Assembly: GCA_015486425.1 (NCBI GenBank)
Contig: WFRQ01000136.1
Span: 1 to 8,587, forward strand
From: Deltaproteobacteria bacterium
GTDB taxonomy: Bacteria; Desulfobacterota; Dissulfuribacteria; Dissulfuribacterales; QOAL01
Reading direction: 5' to 3'
Length of the DNA: 8,587 nucleotides
The notes below the pieces were generated by a model. The model did no database searches and was not told where the DNA came from. It saw nothing but the letters and a program-made list of their open reading frames with translations. Position numbers and translations under genes: made by a program. Shown one piece after another: positions 1 through 6,307 of the stretch (position 1 is the stretch's first letter; each line of letters begins with the position of its first letter).

Positions 1-1
1 C

Positions 2-550
2 TCTGTGAACCATGCGGAGCTCAGCGCCGGCATAGTTGTGGAAAAGGGATTCTTCAAAGACCTTGATGCAGCAGACTGTTCCCTTGTGGTAAAGGCCATA
101 AGGAGGCACAACATGAAAAATGTACCTCCTTCATCATACTGGCTGGAGGGCGTGCTTACGCTTCTTCTGAGAGATGCTGACAAACTTGATATCTGGCGGG
201 TCTTTCATCAGCACTACACTGCCGCAAGCAGAGGGAAATCAGGGGAAGACTCCACCCTTGAACTGAACAAACCGGACACACCCGGCATATCTCCGCAGGT
301 TGCTGAAGACATCATGGCCGGGAGGATAGTTGATCTGTCATATGTGAAGAACAGAAACGACTTTGCCATGGTGAGGCTGGCATGGGTATTTGATATCAAC
401 TACATACCAACGCTTATAGAAATAGAAAAACGGGGATATATCGCTGCCCTTGAGGAGTACCTGCCTGATTTTGAAGAAAAAGAGAGGCTTTTCCAGAGGG
501 TACAAGAGTATGTTCACGACATGATTGCCGGACAAATGAGTGTATGCTAA
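2..550 (+). CDS. HD-domain protein, C-terminal part (5' end outside the window)
   Basis: This is the 3' part of a gene. The frame is open to the window edge, and the GTG at 5 is unlikely to be the true start because the characteristic first half of an HD domain is missing. What remains shows an RRHN motif near residue 34 (counting from that GTG) and LLRDADKLDIWRVF near residues 54-67. These fit the later histidine and the final metal-binding aspartate of an HD-superfamily phosphohydrolase; the H..HD signature would lie upstream. The rest is helical and acidic, ending in a charged amphipathic segment (residues about 140-175). Members of this family are usually taken to be soluble metal-dependent phosphohydrolases of unknown substrate. 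The stop lies 49 bp before gatB, so the two may be co-transcribed. The HD assignment is fairly secure; the substrate is unknown. Confidence 0.75.
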   Translation, partial: SVNHAELSAGIVVEKGFFKDLDAADCSLVVKAIRRHNMKNVPPSSYWLEGVLTLLLRDADKLDIWRVFHQHYTAASRGKSGEDSTLELNKPDTPGISPQVAEDIMAGRIVDLSYVKNRNDFAMVRLAWVFDINYIPTLIEIEKRGYIAALEEYLPDFEEKERLFQRVQEYVHDMIAGQMSVC

Positions 551-585
551 TTTTTCACGGATTGTCGTTTCAGGCGGCACATTAC

Positions 586-590
586 AGGAG
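586..590 (+). promoter_or_regulatory. Ribosome binding site fixing the gatB start
   Basis: An AGGAG core sits 9 bp before the ATG at 600. The reading frame is open further upstream to an ATG at 540, inside the end of the preceding gene, but that would add 20 residues not seen in GatB. The protein from 600 begins MDYEAVIGLEVHVQL, the usual GatB amino terminus, so 600 is the right start. Confidence 0.75.
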
Positions 591-599
591 TTTTTTATA

Positions 600-2042
600 A
601 TGGATTACGAAGCTGTCATTGGTCTTGAGGTGCATGTTCAGCTCAAGACCAATAGCAAGATATTCTGTTCCTGCGTTAACAAATTCGGTTCCTCGCCCAA
701 CACCCAGACCTGCCCGGTATGTCTTGGAATGCCTGGTGTGCTTCCGGTCCTGAACAGGAAGGTGGTGGAATATGCCCTGAAGATGGGCATGGCCACCAAC
801 TGTGAAATACCGAGGTACAGTCAGCTTGCCAGGAAACACTATTTTTATCCTGATCTACCAAAGGGTTACCAGATTTCCCAGTACGAGCTCCCGCTTGTGG
901 AACATGGCTGGGTTGACGTTGAGGTGAACGGCGATATCAGGCGCATTGGCATAACCAGAATCCACATAGAAGATGATGCAGGTAAACTCATCCATGATGA
1001 ATCACGTCCTGTGAGCTACGTTGACCTGAACCGTACCGGCACACCGCTGATTGAGATTGTAAGCGAGCCTGACATCAGGAGCCCTGAGGAGGCATCGGCA
1101 TACATCAGGAAAATCAGGCAGCTTGTCCGCTATCTTGACATAAGCGATGGCAACATGGAGGAGGGAAGCCTGCGGTGTGATGCCAACATATCGCTGAGAC
1201 CAAGGGGCCAGAAGGAGTTTGGCACAAAGAGTGAACTCAAGAACATGAACTCCTTCAGAAATGTTCAGAAGGCCCTTGAATATGAGATAAGACGGCAGAC
1301 CGCACTGCTCCTTGATGGTCAGGAAATTGTGCAGGAAACCAGGCTGTGGGATGCAGGCAAGGGTGTTACCCACTCCATGAGGGGCAAGGAGGAGGCCCAT
1401 GACTACCGCTACTTCCCTGACCCTGACCTTGTTCCCATTGAGGTAAGCCATGAGTGGAAGGAGGAAATCAGGAGCACGCTGCCGGAGCTTCCGGACCAGA
1501 AGCGTGAGAGGTTCATAAGCCAGTACGGGCTTCCTGAATATGATGCCGGAGTGCTCACGGTTTCCAGGGATACAGCAGACTACTTTGAAGATACTGTAAA
1601 GCTCTTTGATAACGCAAAGACCGTTTCCAACTGGATAATGGTTGAACTTATGAAGCTTCTGAAGCAGTCAGGGGTTTCCGCTGGAACGACCATGGAAAGA
1701 TGCAAGGTTACGCCTGCCTTTCTTGCAGAGATACTGAAGCTCATAGACAGCGGCGCCATCAGCGCCCAGATCGGAAAGGAAGTCCTTGCCGACTGCTTTG
1801 AAACAGGCAGGGCGCCAGGCGAAACAGTAAAGGAAAAGGGCCTTTCACAGGTAAGCGATGAATCGGAGCTTGAGGCAATAGTGGCAAAGGTCATGGATGC
1901 CAATCCAAAGGAAGTTGAGCTTTACCGTTCCGGCAAGAAAAAGGTGCTGAGCTTCCTCATGGGGCAGGTAATGAGAGAGACCAGGGGTAAGGCTAACCCA
2001 AAGAAGGTAAACGAGATATTCAGAAAGGCCCTGGAGGGCTGA
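600..2042 (+). CDS. gatB: Aspartyl/glutamyl-tRNA(Asn/Gln) amidotransferase subunit B
   Basis: GatB is the tRNA-binding and kinase subunit of the GatCAB complex. It phosphorylates the side chain of Glu-tRNA(Gln) or Asp-tRNA(Asn) so that ammonia from GatA can convert it to Gln or Asn. The 480-residue length is normal. Seen in the sequence are the opening IGLEVHVQL, a four-cysteine zinc site (C23, C25, C38, C41 in FCSC and CPVCLGMPG), RKHYFYPDLPKGYQISQYE around residues 78-96, and MEEGSLRCDANISLR at 186-200. E10, H12, E124 and E152 are in the positions expected for the Mg/ATP site. The C-terminal third is the helical plus YqeY-like tRNA-binding tail, ending in GQVMRETRGKANPKKVNEIF. gatA and gatC are not adjacent, so the complex must be encoded at more than one locus. 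Confidence in identity is very high. Confidence 0.97.
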   Translation: MDYEAVIGLEVHVQLKTNSKIFCSCVNKFGSSPNTQTCPVCLGMPGVLPVLNRKVVEYALKMGMATNCEIPRYSQLARKHYFYPDLPKGYQISQYELPLVEHGWVDVEVNGDIRRIGITRIHIEDDAGKLIHDESRPVSYVDLNRTGTPLIEIVSEPDIRSPEEASAYIRKIRQLVRYLDISDGNMEEGSLRCDANISLRPRGQKEFGTKSELKNMNSFRNVQKALEYEIRRQTALLLDGQEIVQETRLWDAGKGVTHSMRGKEEAHDYRYFPDPDLVPIEVSHEWKEEIRSTLPELPDQKRERFISQYGLPEYDAGVLTVSRDTADYFEDTVKLFDNAKTVSNWIMVELMKLLKQSGVSAGTTMERCKVTPAFLAEILKLIDSGAISAQIGKEVLADCFETGRAPGETVKEKGLSQVSDESELEAIVAKVMDANPKEVELYRSGKKKVLSFLMGQVMRETRGKANPKKVNEIFRKALEG

Positions 2043-2063
2043 AGCAGGGGCTGAGGAAAAGAC

Positions 2064-3149
2064 GTGAATGACCGGATAATTCAGGATATTGCTGCTGAGG
2101 CTGGTTCATCGGTAATACCAATGCGGTGGGAAAAGGGCTGTTTTTACCTGCTCGACCAGCGGCTGCTGCCTGCCGAGGAGAAGTGGATAAAATATACCAG
2201 GGCCAGGGATGTGGCTGGTGCCATCACTGACATGGTGGTGCGCGGCGCGCCTGCAATCGGCATTACAGCGGCATTCGGCATGGTGCTTGCCGCAAGGGAG
2301 GCCTCGGGTCTTGAAGGCAGGGAATTCCTGGAGCACTGGGACAGGGAGGCAGCATACATGGTAAAGGCCCGCCCCACTGCTGTAAATCTCAAGTGGGCGG
2401 TTCAGAGGCTTTCGCGTGTTGCAGCGGTTGCGGTTCAGACAGGTGTCACAGGCAGAGAAGTTGCCGAGGTCCTTGAGGCAGAGGCAATGGCCATCTGGGA
2501 GGATGATATAAGGGGAAATATAGAGATGGGCCGTCTCGGAGCCGGTCTTATCCCTGAATCAGCCGGAGTTCTCACGCACTGCAATGCCGGGGCCCTTGCC
2601 ACAGGCGGTTATGGCACAGCGCTTGGGGTCATAAGGGGCGCGGTTACTGCGGGGAAAAATATAAAAATCTACGCGGAGGAGACCAGGCCGTGGTTCCAGG
2701 GCTCCAGGCTTACAGCTTGGGAACTCATAAGGGATAAAATGGAGGTTACGATTCTGGTTGACAATGCAGCCGGCCTCATGATGAAGCTCGGAAAAATCAA
2801 TGCCGTGGTGGTGGGCTCTGACCGCATAGCTGCCAATGGGGATGTTGCCAACAAGATTGGTACTTACCAGGTTGCCGTGCTTGCAAGGCGTCACAATATC
2901 CCGTTTATAGTGGCAGCGCCTGTTTCCACAATTGACCCTGATATGCCCTCTGGCGATGCAATAGAAATAGAAAAAAGAGCAGGGGACGAAATAGTCTCTG
3001 TATGCGGCACGCGCATTGCCGCCAAGGGTGTAAAGACCGAAAACCTGGTGTTTGACGTAACTCCGGCTGAGCTTGTCACAGCCATTGTCACGGAAAAGGG
3101 AGTGCTTGAGCCGCCGTATGGACCGTCTGTCAGAAAGCTCTTCTCTTGA
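2064..3149 (+). CDS. mtnA: S-methyl-5-thioribose-1-phosphate isomerase
   Basis: MtnA converts methylthioribose 1-phosphate to methylthioribulose 1-phosphate in the methionine salvage pathway. It belongs to the family that also includes eIF2B subunits and ribose-1,5-bisphosphate isomerase. The 361-residue protein is full length. Visible motifs are RGAPAIGITAAFG (60-72), RPTAVNLKWA (103-112), THCNAGALATGGYGTALG (171-188) with the expected catalytic C173, AEETRPWFQGSRLTAWEL (204-221), and GSDRIAANGDVANKIGTYQ (251-269) with the expected catalytic D253. FDVTPAELVTAIVTEKGV follows near the C terminus. The start is GTG at 2064, with GAGG at 2053-2056 seven bases upstream; the ATG at 2068 is in another frame. 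The gene follows gatB by 21 bp. No other salvage gene is present, so it may serve a shortened pathway for 5'-deoxyadenosine or methylthioadenosine by-products; that last point is inference. Confidence 0.95.
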   Translation: MNDRIIQDIAAEAGSSVIPMRWEKGCFYLLDQRLLPAEEKWIKYTRARDVAGAITDMVVRGAPAIGITAAFGMVLAAREASGLEGREFLEHWDREAAYMVKARPTAVNLKWAVQRLSRVAAVAVQTGVTGREVAEVLEAEAMAIWEDDIRGNIEMGRLGAGLIPESAGVLTHCNAGALATGGYGTALGVIRGAVTAGKNIKIYAEETRPWFQGSRLTAWELIRDKMEVTILVDNAAGLMMKLGKINAVVVGSDRIAANGDVANKIGTYQVAVLARRHNIPFIVAAPVSTIDPDMPSGDAIEIEKRAGDEIVSVCGTRIAAKGVKTENLVFDVTPAELVTAIVTEKGVLEPPYGPSVRKLFS

Positions 3150-4011
3150 GCGCCATGTGAGGATGGTGGCAAATGTCTATGACGCCCACACGGCTGCTCT
3201 TTTTATAAAGAGCCCGCACAGCAGCGTCATGGAGCTTGTGGCAAGGGAGAGCCTGAGCCGCCAGATCATCCCGGGCTGCGTCATAGAGCCGGGGCAGGGC
3301 CTGCTTGGCTGGGCGGCCAGGGAGCAGAGGCGTCTGCATGTAACCCGTTTTGAAAGGGATACGCGTACCCTTGGCATATATGCTGCTGATGTGAAGATCA
3401 AGGCCCTGCTGGCAGCCCCGCTTCCCCAGGGCCGGGGCGTTCTCATGGTGGACAGCCGCAACAGGCACGCATTTCCTGAAAAAAAGCAAAAAATACTGGA
3501 CGATTTTGCCGCCGTGGCCCTGGACCTCTGGGAGTCACAGAGATGTGCCATGAACCTGGAGTTTTACCGCTCATTTAACAAAATAGTGCTTGGCAGCCGC
3601 ATGAGCATGATGTCATGCATTATCAAGCTTGCCGAGCTTCTATGCATGGACACCGTGGTGGCTGCCACCATGGTGCATGGCAGTGGTAAATACACTGTGG
3701 AAAAGGTGTGGCGTAAAGGCATGGACAGCGAGAGATGGAGCGGCAGGCAGTTCAGTATAAACCAGGGATATACAGGCTGGTTTTTCAGAAAGGGCATGAG
3801 CCTTGTGATGAAGGATTTCAGGGGAGATGCGCAGAAAAGTTTTCTTCTCAGTGAGGAAGAGATGCTTAACCGCGGAGAGGTCCTTGTAGGGGTTGTGGTG
3901 CCAGGTTCCAGCATGACTGTGGTGGTAATATTCACAGGCAATGCAGACATATTCGGCTGGCCTGATGAACTCCTTGACATGCTCACAGGGGCCATGAGGG
4001 TTCATGCTTAG
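3118..4011 (+). CDS. Tandem GAF-domain protein without an output domain
   Basis: The 297-residue soluble protein appears to consist of two GAF folds. The first spans about residues 5-140. It starts LERHVRMVANVYDAHTAALF, then has IEPGQGLLGWAAREQR (56-71) and a closing strand GVLMVDSRNRHAFPEKKQKIL. These resemble the GAF pattern in which GxGxxGW.. is followed by a sensor core and VDS..... The second is weaker, about residues 150-290, with INQGYTGWFFRKG (214-226) echoing the same turn. No kinase, cyclase, GGDEF or DNA-binding domain is attached, so it probably acts by protein contact. The proposed ATG at 3118 overlaps the end of mtnA by 32 bp and has only a weak upstream site; GTG at 3157 or ATG at 3163 are alternatives, though they remove conserved-looking residues. 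The ligand is unknown. The overlap implies co-expression with mtnA. Confidence 0.75.
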   Translation: MDRLSESSSLERHVRMVANVYDAHTAALFIKSPHSSVMELVARESLSRQIIPGCVIEPGQGLLGWAAREQRRLHVTRFERDTRTLGIYAADVKIKALLAAPLPQGRGVLMVDSRNRHAFPEKKQKILDDFAAVALDLWESQRCAMNLEFYRSFNKIVLGSRMSMMSCIIKLAELLCMDTVVAATMVHGSGKYTVEKVWRKGMDSERWSGRQFSINQGYTGWFFRKGMSLVMKDFRGDAQKSFLLSEEEMLNRGEVLVGVVVPGSSMTVVVIFTGNADIFGWPDELLDMLTGAMRVHA

Positions 4012-4058
4012 GGGATGTACAAAATAACTTCCCGATTTAGGATATCTATCTGAAGATG

Positions 4059-4086
4059 GCTCAAAGCTGAAAGCTCAAGGCTCAAA
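4059..4086. repeat. Four tandem 7-bp repeats, consensus GCTCAAA
   Basis: Four heptamers follow each other without gaps: GCTCAAA, GCTGAAA, GCTCAAG, GCTCAAA. Two weaker partial units follow to about 4098. The array lies inside the inverted-repeat-bounded spacer element. With so few copies it may be slippage-derived; no function is evident. Confidence 0.7.
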
Positions 4087-4113
4087 GTAAAAGAAGCTCT
4101 AATTTGCCAGATG

Positions 4114-4139
4114 AACTCAGCCTGCCCTAAATCTGAGTT
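4114..4139. other. Small inverted repeat (7-bp stem, 12-bp loop)
   Basis: AACTCAG at 4114-4120 is the exact reverse complement of CTGAGTT at 4133-4139, with a 12-base loop between. No T-run follows directly, so it is not a typical intrinsic terminator. It lies within the right half of the MITE-like segment. Confidence 0.45.
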
Positions 4140-4203
4140 GGCCAGCCTCCAACTTATTTTTGGACAGCCCCTGAGAAATTTCACAGATTAATCAGAGCGG
4201 CAT

Positions 4204-4210
4204 GAGAGGA
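4204..4210 (+). promoter_or_regulatory. Ribosome binding site for the TTG-started mreB-like gene
   Basis: GAGAGGA lies just before the TTG at 4214, with only 3-5 bases of spacing. A TAA in the same frame at 4211-4213 directly abuts the TTG. The gene therefore cannot start further upstream, and no ATG or GTG lies close downstream, so a TTG start is the best choice despite the short spacing. Confidence 0.45.
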
Positions 4211-4213
4211 TAA

Positions 4214-5236
4214 TTGTTTACAGGATTAAGAAAAATTTTCAGGAAAAATCTTGGTATTGACCTCGGCACTGCCAATACCCTGATATATCAGGAAGATCAG
4301 GGAATTGTCTTTAATGAGCCCACAGTAATTGCCATGACTGACACAGGCAAGGTGCTCGATGTGGGCTCCAGGGCCAGCTCATACCTTGGACGAACACCTG
4401 ACGGAATCAGGGCAGTCCGCCCAATGGCAAGGGGCGTTATCAGCGATTTTGATGCTGTGTCCGATTTTATCCGCAGTATCCTCCACATGGTCAGGGACAG
4501 ACAGGCAGTCCTCGCGCCGGACGTGGTGGTGTGTGTTCCATCCAACATCACCAGGACGGAACAGCGCACGGTTCTCGATGCAGTAATGGAGGCTGATATT
4601 CATCGTGTCTGGCTCATGGAAGAGGTGATGGCTGCTGCCGTGGGGGCAGGGGCCGCATATCCAGGGGCTTCGCCAGTGATGGTGCTTGATATCGGGGGAG
4701 GCACCACTGAGGCAGCGGTAATCAGTGACATGGCATATCTTGCCTGCGAGACTCTGCGTGTTGCCGGTGATGAGATGAACGAGCTGGTTTTAAGATACAT
4801 GAAACGGAAACGCGGGCTGTTAATGAGCCCTGAAAGTGCAGAGAGGCTGAAGTGGGATGCAGGCGCTGTACCAGGCTGGGCAGGAAAGACAATTACTGTA
4901 AACGCAGGGGGAAAGGATCTGACAACCGGCATGCCAGCCACCTGCGAGGTGACCTCAGACGAGCTTGCTCCCATATTTAAAAACATGCTTGAAGACATGG
5001 CAGAGATGGCAAAGGACGTGCTGCGTCAGATAGATATCGAAATCCTGCATGGCATAAGCGCCGGAGGCGTAGTGCTTACAGGTGGCGGCGCGCTGCTTCG
5101 CGGCCTGGATTCATATCTTACCCGGAGCTGCGGCATTGAATTCCGTCTTACAGACAACCCGCTTGAAACAGTAATCGCAGGGGCAGGAAGGGCAGTGCAG
5201 AACCTGTCTGAATACCGCTCTGTGTTTATTAACTGA
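4214..5236 (+). CDS. mreB: MreB-family bacterial actin, divergent
   Basis: MreB polymerises on the inner face of the cytoplasmic membrane and directs lateral wall synthesis. The 340-residue length is normal. The sequence opens MFTGLRKIFRKN, a short amphipathic helix like those that anchor Gram-negative MreB to membrane. The actin ATP-binding elements follow: phosphate 1 GIDLGTANT (14-22), connect segment LMEEVMAAAVGAG (134-146), phosphate 2 DIGGGTTEAA (159-168), and the adenosine motif GGVVLTGGGALLRGLD (284-299). AGDEMNELVLRYMKRKRGLL (184-203) matches the MreB subdomain. Differences from the usual consensus include V138 where EEPMAAAIG has proline, and VPSNITRTEQR where most have PSGIT..E.R. 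No mreC, mreD, pbp2 or rodA is nearby, so this may be a second MreB-like paralogue rather than the main cell-shape gene. Family membership is very secure; the exact role is not. Confidence 0.9.
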   Translation: MFTGLRKIFRKNLGIDLGTANTLIYQEDQGIVFNEPTVIAMTDTGKVLDVGSRASSYLGRTPDGIRAVRPMARGVISDFDAVSDFIRSILHMVRDRQAVLAPDVVVCVPSNITRTEQRTVLDAVMEADIHRVWLMEEVMAAAVGAGAAYPGASPVMVLDIGGGTTEAAVISDMAYLACETLRVAGDEMNELVLRYMKRKRGLLMSPESAERLKWDAGAVPGWAGKTITVNAGGKDLTTGMPATCEVTSDELAPIFKNMLEDMAEMAKDVLRQIDIEILHGISAGGVVLTGGGALLRGLDSYLTRSCGIEFRLTDNPLETVIAGAGRAVQNLSEYRSVFIN

Positions 5237-5238
5237 TT

Positions 5239-5349
5239 CGTATCTATTCACAGGATACCGCATCTGCTGCGTTGTCAAGTGCTCGAAGTATGGGAAGTAC
5301 GCCTTCGCCCCCTCCGCCTAGCATCTGCAGCACCCCCTGAGCAGATACG
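5239..5349. repeat. GC-rich palindromic block resembling a dispersed intergenic repeat
   Basis: The segment begins CGTATCTATTCACAGG and ends CCCCTGAGCAGATACG, which reads CGTATCTGCTCAGGGG on the other strand, so the two ends are imperfect inverted repeats. GCATCTGC occurs twice in direct orientation (5260-5267 and 5321-5328), and ATCTGCT at 5262-5268 is complementary to AGCAGAT at 5340-5346. A small internal pair, CGAAG (5284-5288) and CTTCG (5303-5307), lies in the middle. The octamer TGTCAAGT occurs at 5273-5280 and again just outside at 5350-5357. The block carries no open frame. Its look, including the C-rich stretch before GCATCTGCAGC, recalls REP-like intergenic repeats in proteobacteria. 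That resemblance is from memory and is not tested here. It might also end the mreB transcript. Confidence 0.45.
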
Positions 5350-5370
5350 TGTCAAGTTTAAACACACTGC

Positions 5371-5403
5371 ATTCCGGATGTATGGCATTTCAACTCCGGA
5401 AAT
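5371..5403. promoter_or_regulatory. Pair of TCCGGA palindromes next to the suhB-like start
   Basis: TCCGGA occurs at 5373-5378 and 5395-5400, 22 bp apart start to start, about two helical turns. With flanking bases (ATTCCGGA and TCCGGAAAT) the two can also pair as an imperfect stem with a loop of about 16 bases. The second copy contains the only GGA-rich stretch before the GTG at 5407. It could be an operator or a weak RNA switch, but this may be chance. Confidence 0.2.
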
Positions 5404-5406
5404 CAC

Positions 5407-6294
5407 GTGCATAACCATGCCCGGCCAATACTGAAAATTATGAAAATTGAAAACCTGAACATATCATCAAGCGCACCCCCGGACCTTGTACATGCCCTTG
5501 ATACAGCGCTCAAGGCAGCGAAGCAGGCAGGAAAGACACTCATGGACCTGTACAGTCAGCCTCATGACATCCGCTACAAGGGGGCTATTGATCTTGTAAC
5601 AGAGGCGGATGTGGCTTCGGAAAAAGCCATAAAAGCCGTGATAGAAGCTGAAAGCAGAGCAGAAATCATGGCCGAGGAGTCAGCGGACAGCATAGAATGC
5701 CCCGCAGCGCCTGTATGGATCATAGACCCGCTTGACGGTACTACCAACTATGCCCACGGCTTTCCATTTTTCTGCGTATCCATCTGCTATTACCTTGGAG
5801 CAGAGGTCAACGGACATGGTCCGGGGCCTGTGGCCGGCGTGATATACTGCCCGGTGCTTGATGAAATGTTTTCCGCACTTAAGGGGCACGGGGCATGGCT
5901 CAACAATGCCCCCATGCACACCACCAGTGAGCAGGAAATGGAAAGGGGCCTTATGGCAACAGGCTTTCCCTATACCATCAGGGAGGAATCGCAGTGGGTA
6001 CTTGAGGCCCTGCAGAAAGTCATCATCAAGGCTCAGGGTTTAAGGCGTGCAGGCGCCGCAGCACTTGACCTTGCCTGGCTTGCAGCAGGAAGGGTTGACG
6101 GCTTCTGGGAAGCCGGGCTGAAACCCTGGGATACAGCAGCAGGACAGCTAATAGTCACTGAGGCCGGGGGCACTGTTACAGACTTCGGTGGAAATGAGTA
6201 CAATCCTTTCATGAAGGAGATACTGGCATCAAACGGTCCGCTGCATGATAAACTTGCCGCTATCCTCAGGGATTTTCACGGCAGGTACAAATAA
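5407..6294 (+). CDS. suhB: Inositol monophosphatase family protein, SuhB-like
   Basis: This is a Mg-dependent sugar or inositol phosphate phosphatase of the IMPase/FIG fold. Numbering from the GTG at 5407, the protein has 295 residues. It shows TEAD (65-68), the AEES metal site (E90), the signature WIIDPLDGTTNYAHG (104-118) with metal ligands D107 and D110 and the G111-T112 pair, VAGVIYCPVLDEMF (142-155), and the second signature WDTAAGQLIVTEAGG (241-255) with D242. The catalytic set is complete. The N terminus is uncertain: the ATG at 5440 would give a 284-residue protein, closer to the usual length of about 260-275. Neither start has a strong ribosome binding site, and I keep the longer form only as the outer limit. 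In SuhB orthologues a second role in rRNA antitermination is known; nothing here tests that. A Nudix gene follows after 13 bp, suggesting co-transcription. Confidence 0.88.
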   Translation: MHNHARPILKIMKIENLNISSSAPPDLVHALDTALKAAKQAGKTLMDLYSQPHDIRYKGAIDLVTEADVASEKAIKAVIEAESRAEIMAEESADSIECPAAPVWIIDPLDGTTNYAHGFPFFCVSICYYLGAEVNGHGPGPVAGVIYCPVLDEMFSALKGHGAWLNNAPMHTTSEQEMERGLMATGFPYTIREESQWVLEALQKVIIKAQGLRRAGAAALDLAWLAAGRVDGFWEAGLKPWDTAAGQLIVTEAGGTVTDFGGNEYNPFMKEILASNGPLHDKLAAILRDFHGRYK

Positions 6295-6307
6295 CCGGCA
6301 GGCTACC

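Larger units (their letters stand above)
4011..4171. mobile_element. Possible miniature inverted-repeat element (MITE-like) in the GAF-mreB spacer
   Basis: The two ends of this non-coding segment are imperfect inverted repeats. The left end, 4011-4030, begins GGGGATGTACAAAATAACTT. The reverse complement of the right end, 4151-4171, begins GGGGCTGTCCAAAAATAAG, giving about 17 matches over 21 positions with one single-base gap. A second inner match, GATTTAGG at 4034-4041 against CCTAAATC at 4126-4133, extends the symmetry. GGGGCTGTCC-type ends are common on bacterial insertion sequences, which makes a non-autonomous or decayed element plausible. No transposase fits in 161 bp and I see no clear target-site duplication. 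The stop codon of the upstream GAF gene (4009-4011) uses the first G of the left end. The spacer outside this segment (4172-4213) holds only the mreB ribosome binding region. Confidence 0.4.

Noticed and set aside
540..599. Upstream in-frame extension of gatB to ATG 540
   Set aside because: It overlaps the previous gene, adds residues unlike GatB, and a good AGGAG site supports ATG 600.
1002..1451. Long open frame on the minus strand opposite gatB
   Set aside because: It lies wholly inside a certain gene, has no recognisable domain and no independent start signal; it is a shadow frame.
3130..3995. Several overlapping minus-strand open frames opposite the GAF gene
   Set aside because: Compositions are those of shadow frames (rich in H, S, P and R), and the + strand frame has clear GAF-like patterns.
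4160..4191. Possible promoter TTGGAC ... GATTAA before mreB
   Set aside because: The -10 match is poor and the spacing is about 20 bp; not convincing without transcript data.
4012..4213. Small coding gene in the GAF-mreB spacer
   Set aside because: No open frame with a start, ribosome binding site and coding-like composition was found there.
5349..5367. GTGT-caa-GTTTAAAC-ACAC near-palindrome
   Set aside because: The symmetry is AT-rich, short and broken by three bases; chance is a fair explanation.
6245..6307. Upstream extension of the Nudix gene to ATG 6245
   Set aside because: It overlaps the phosphatase gene by 50 bp, lacks family-like residues, and ATG 6308 has a suitable GGCAGG site.
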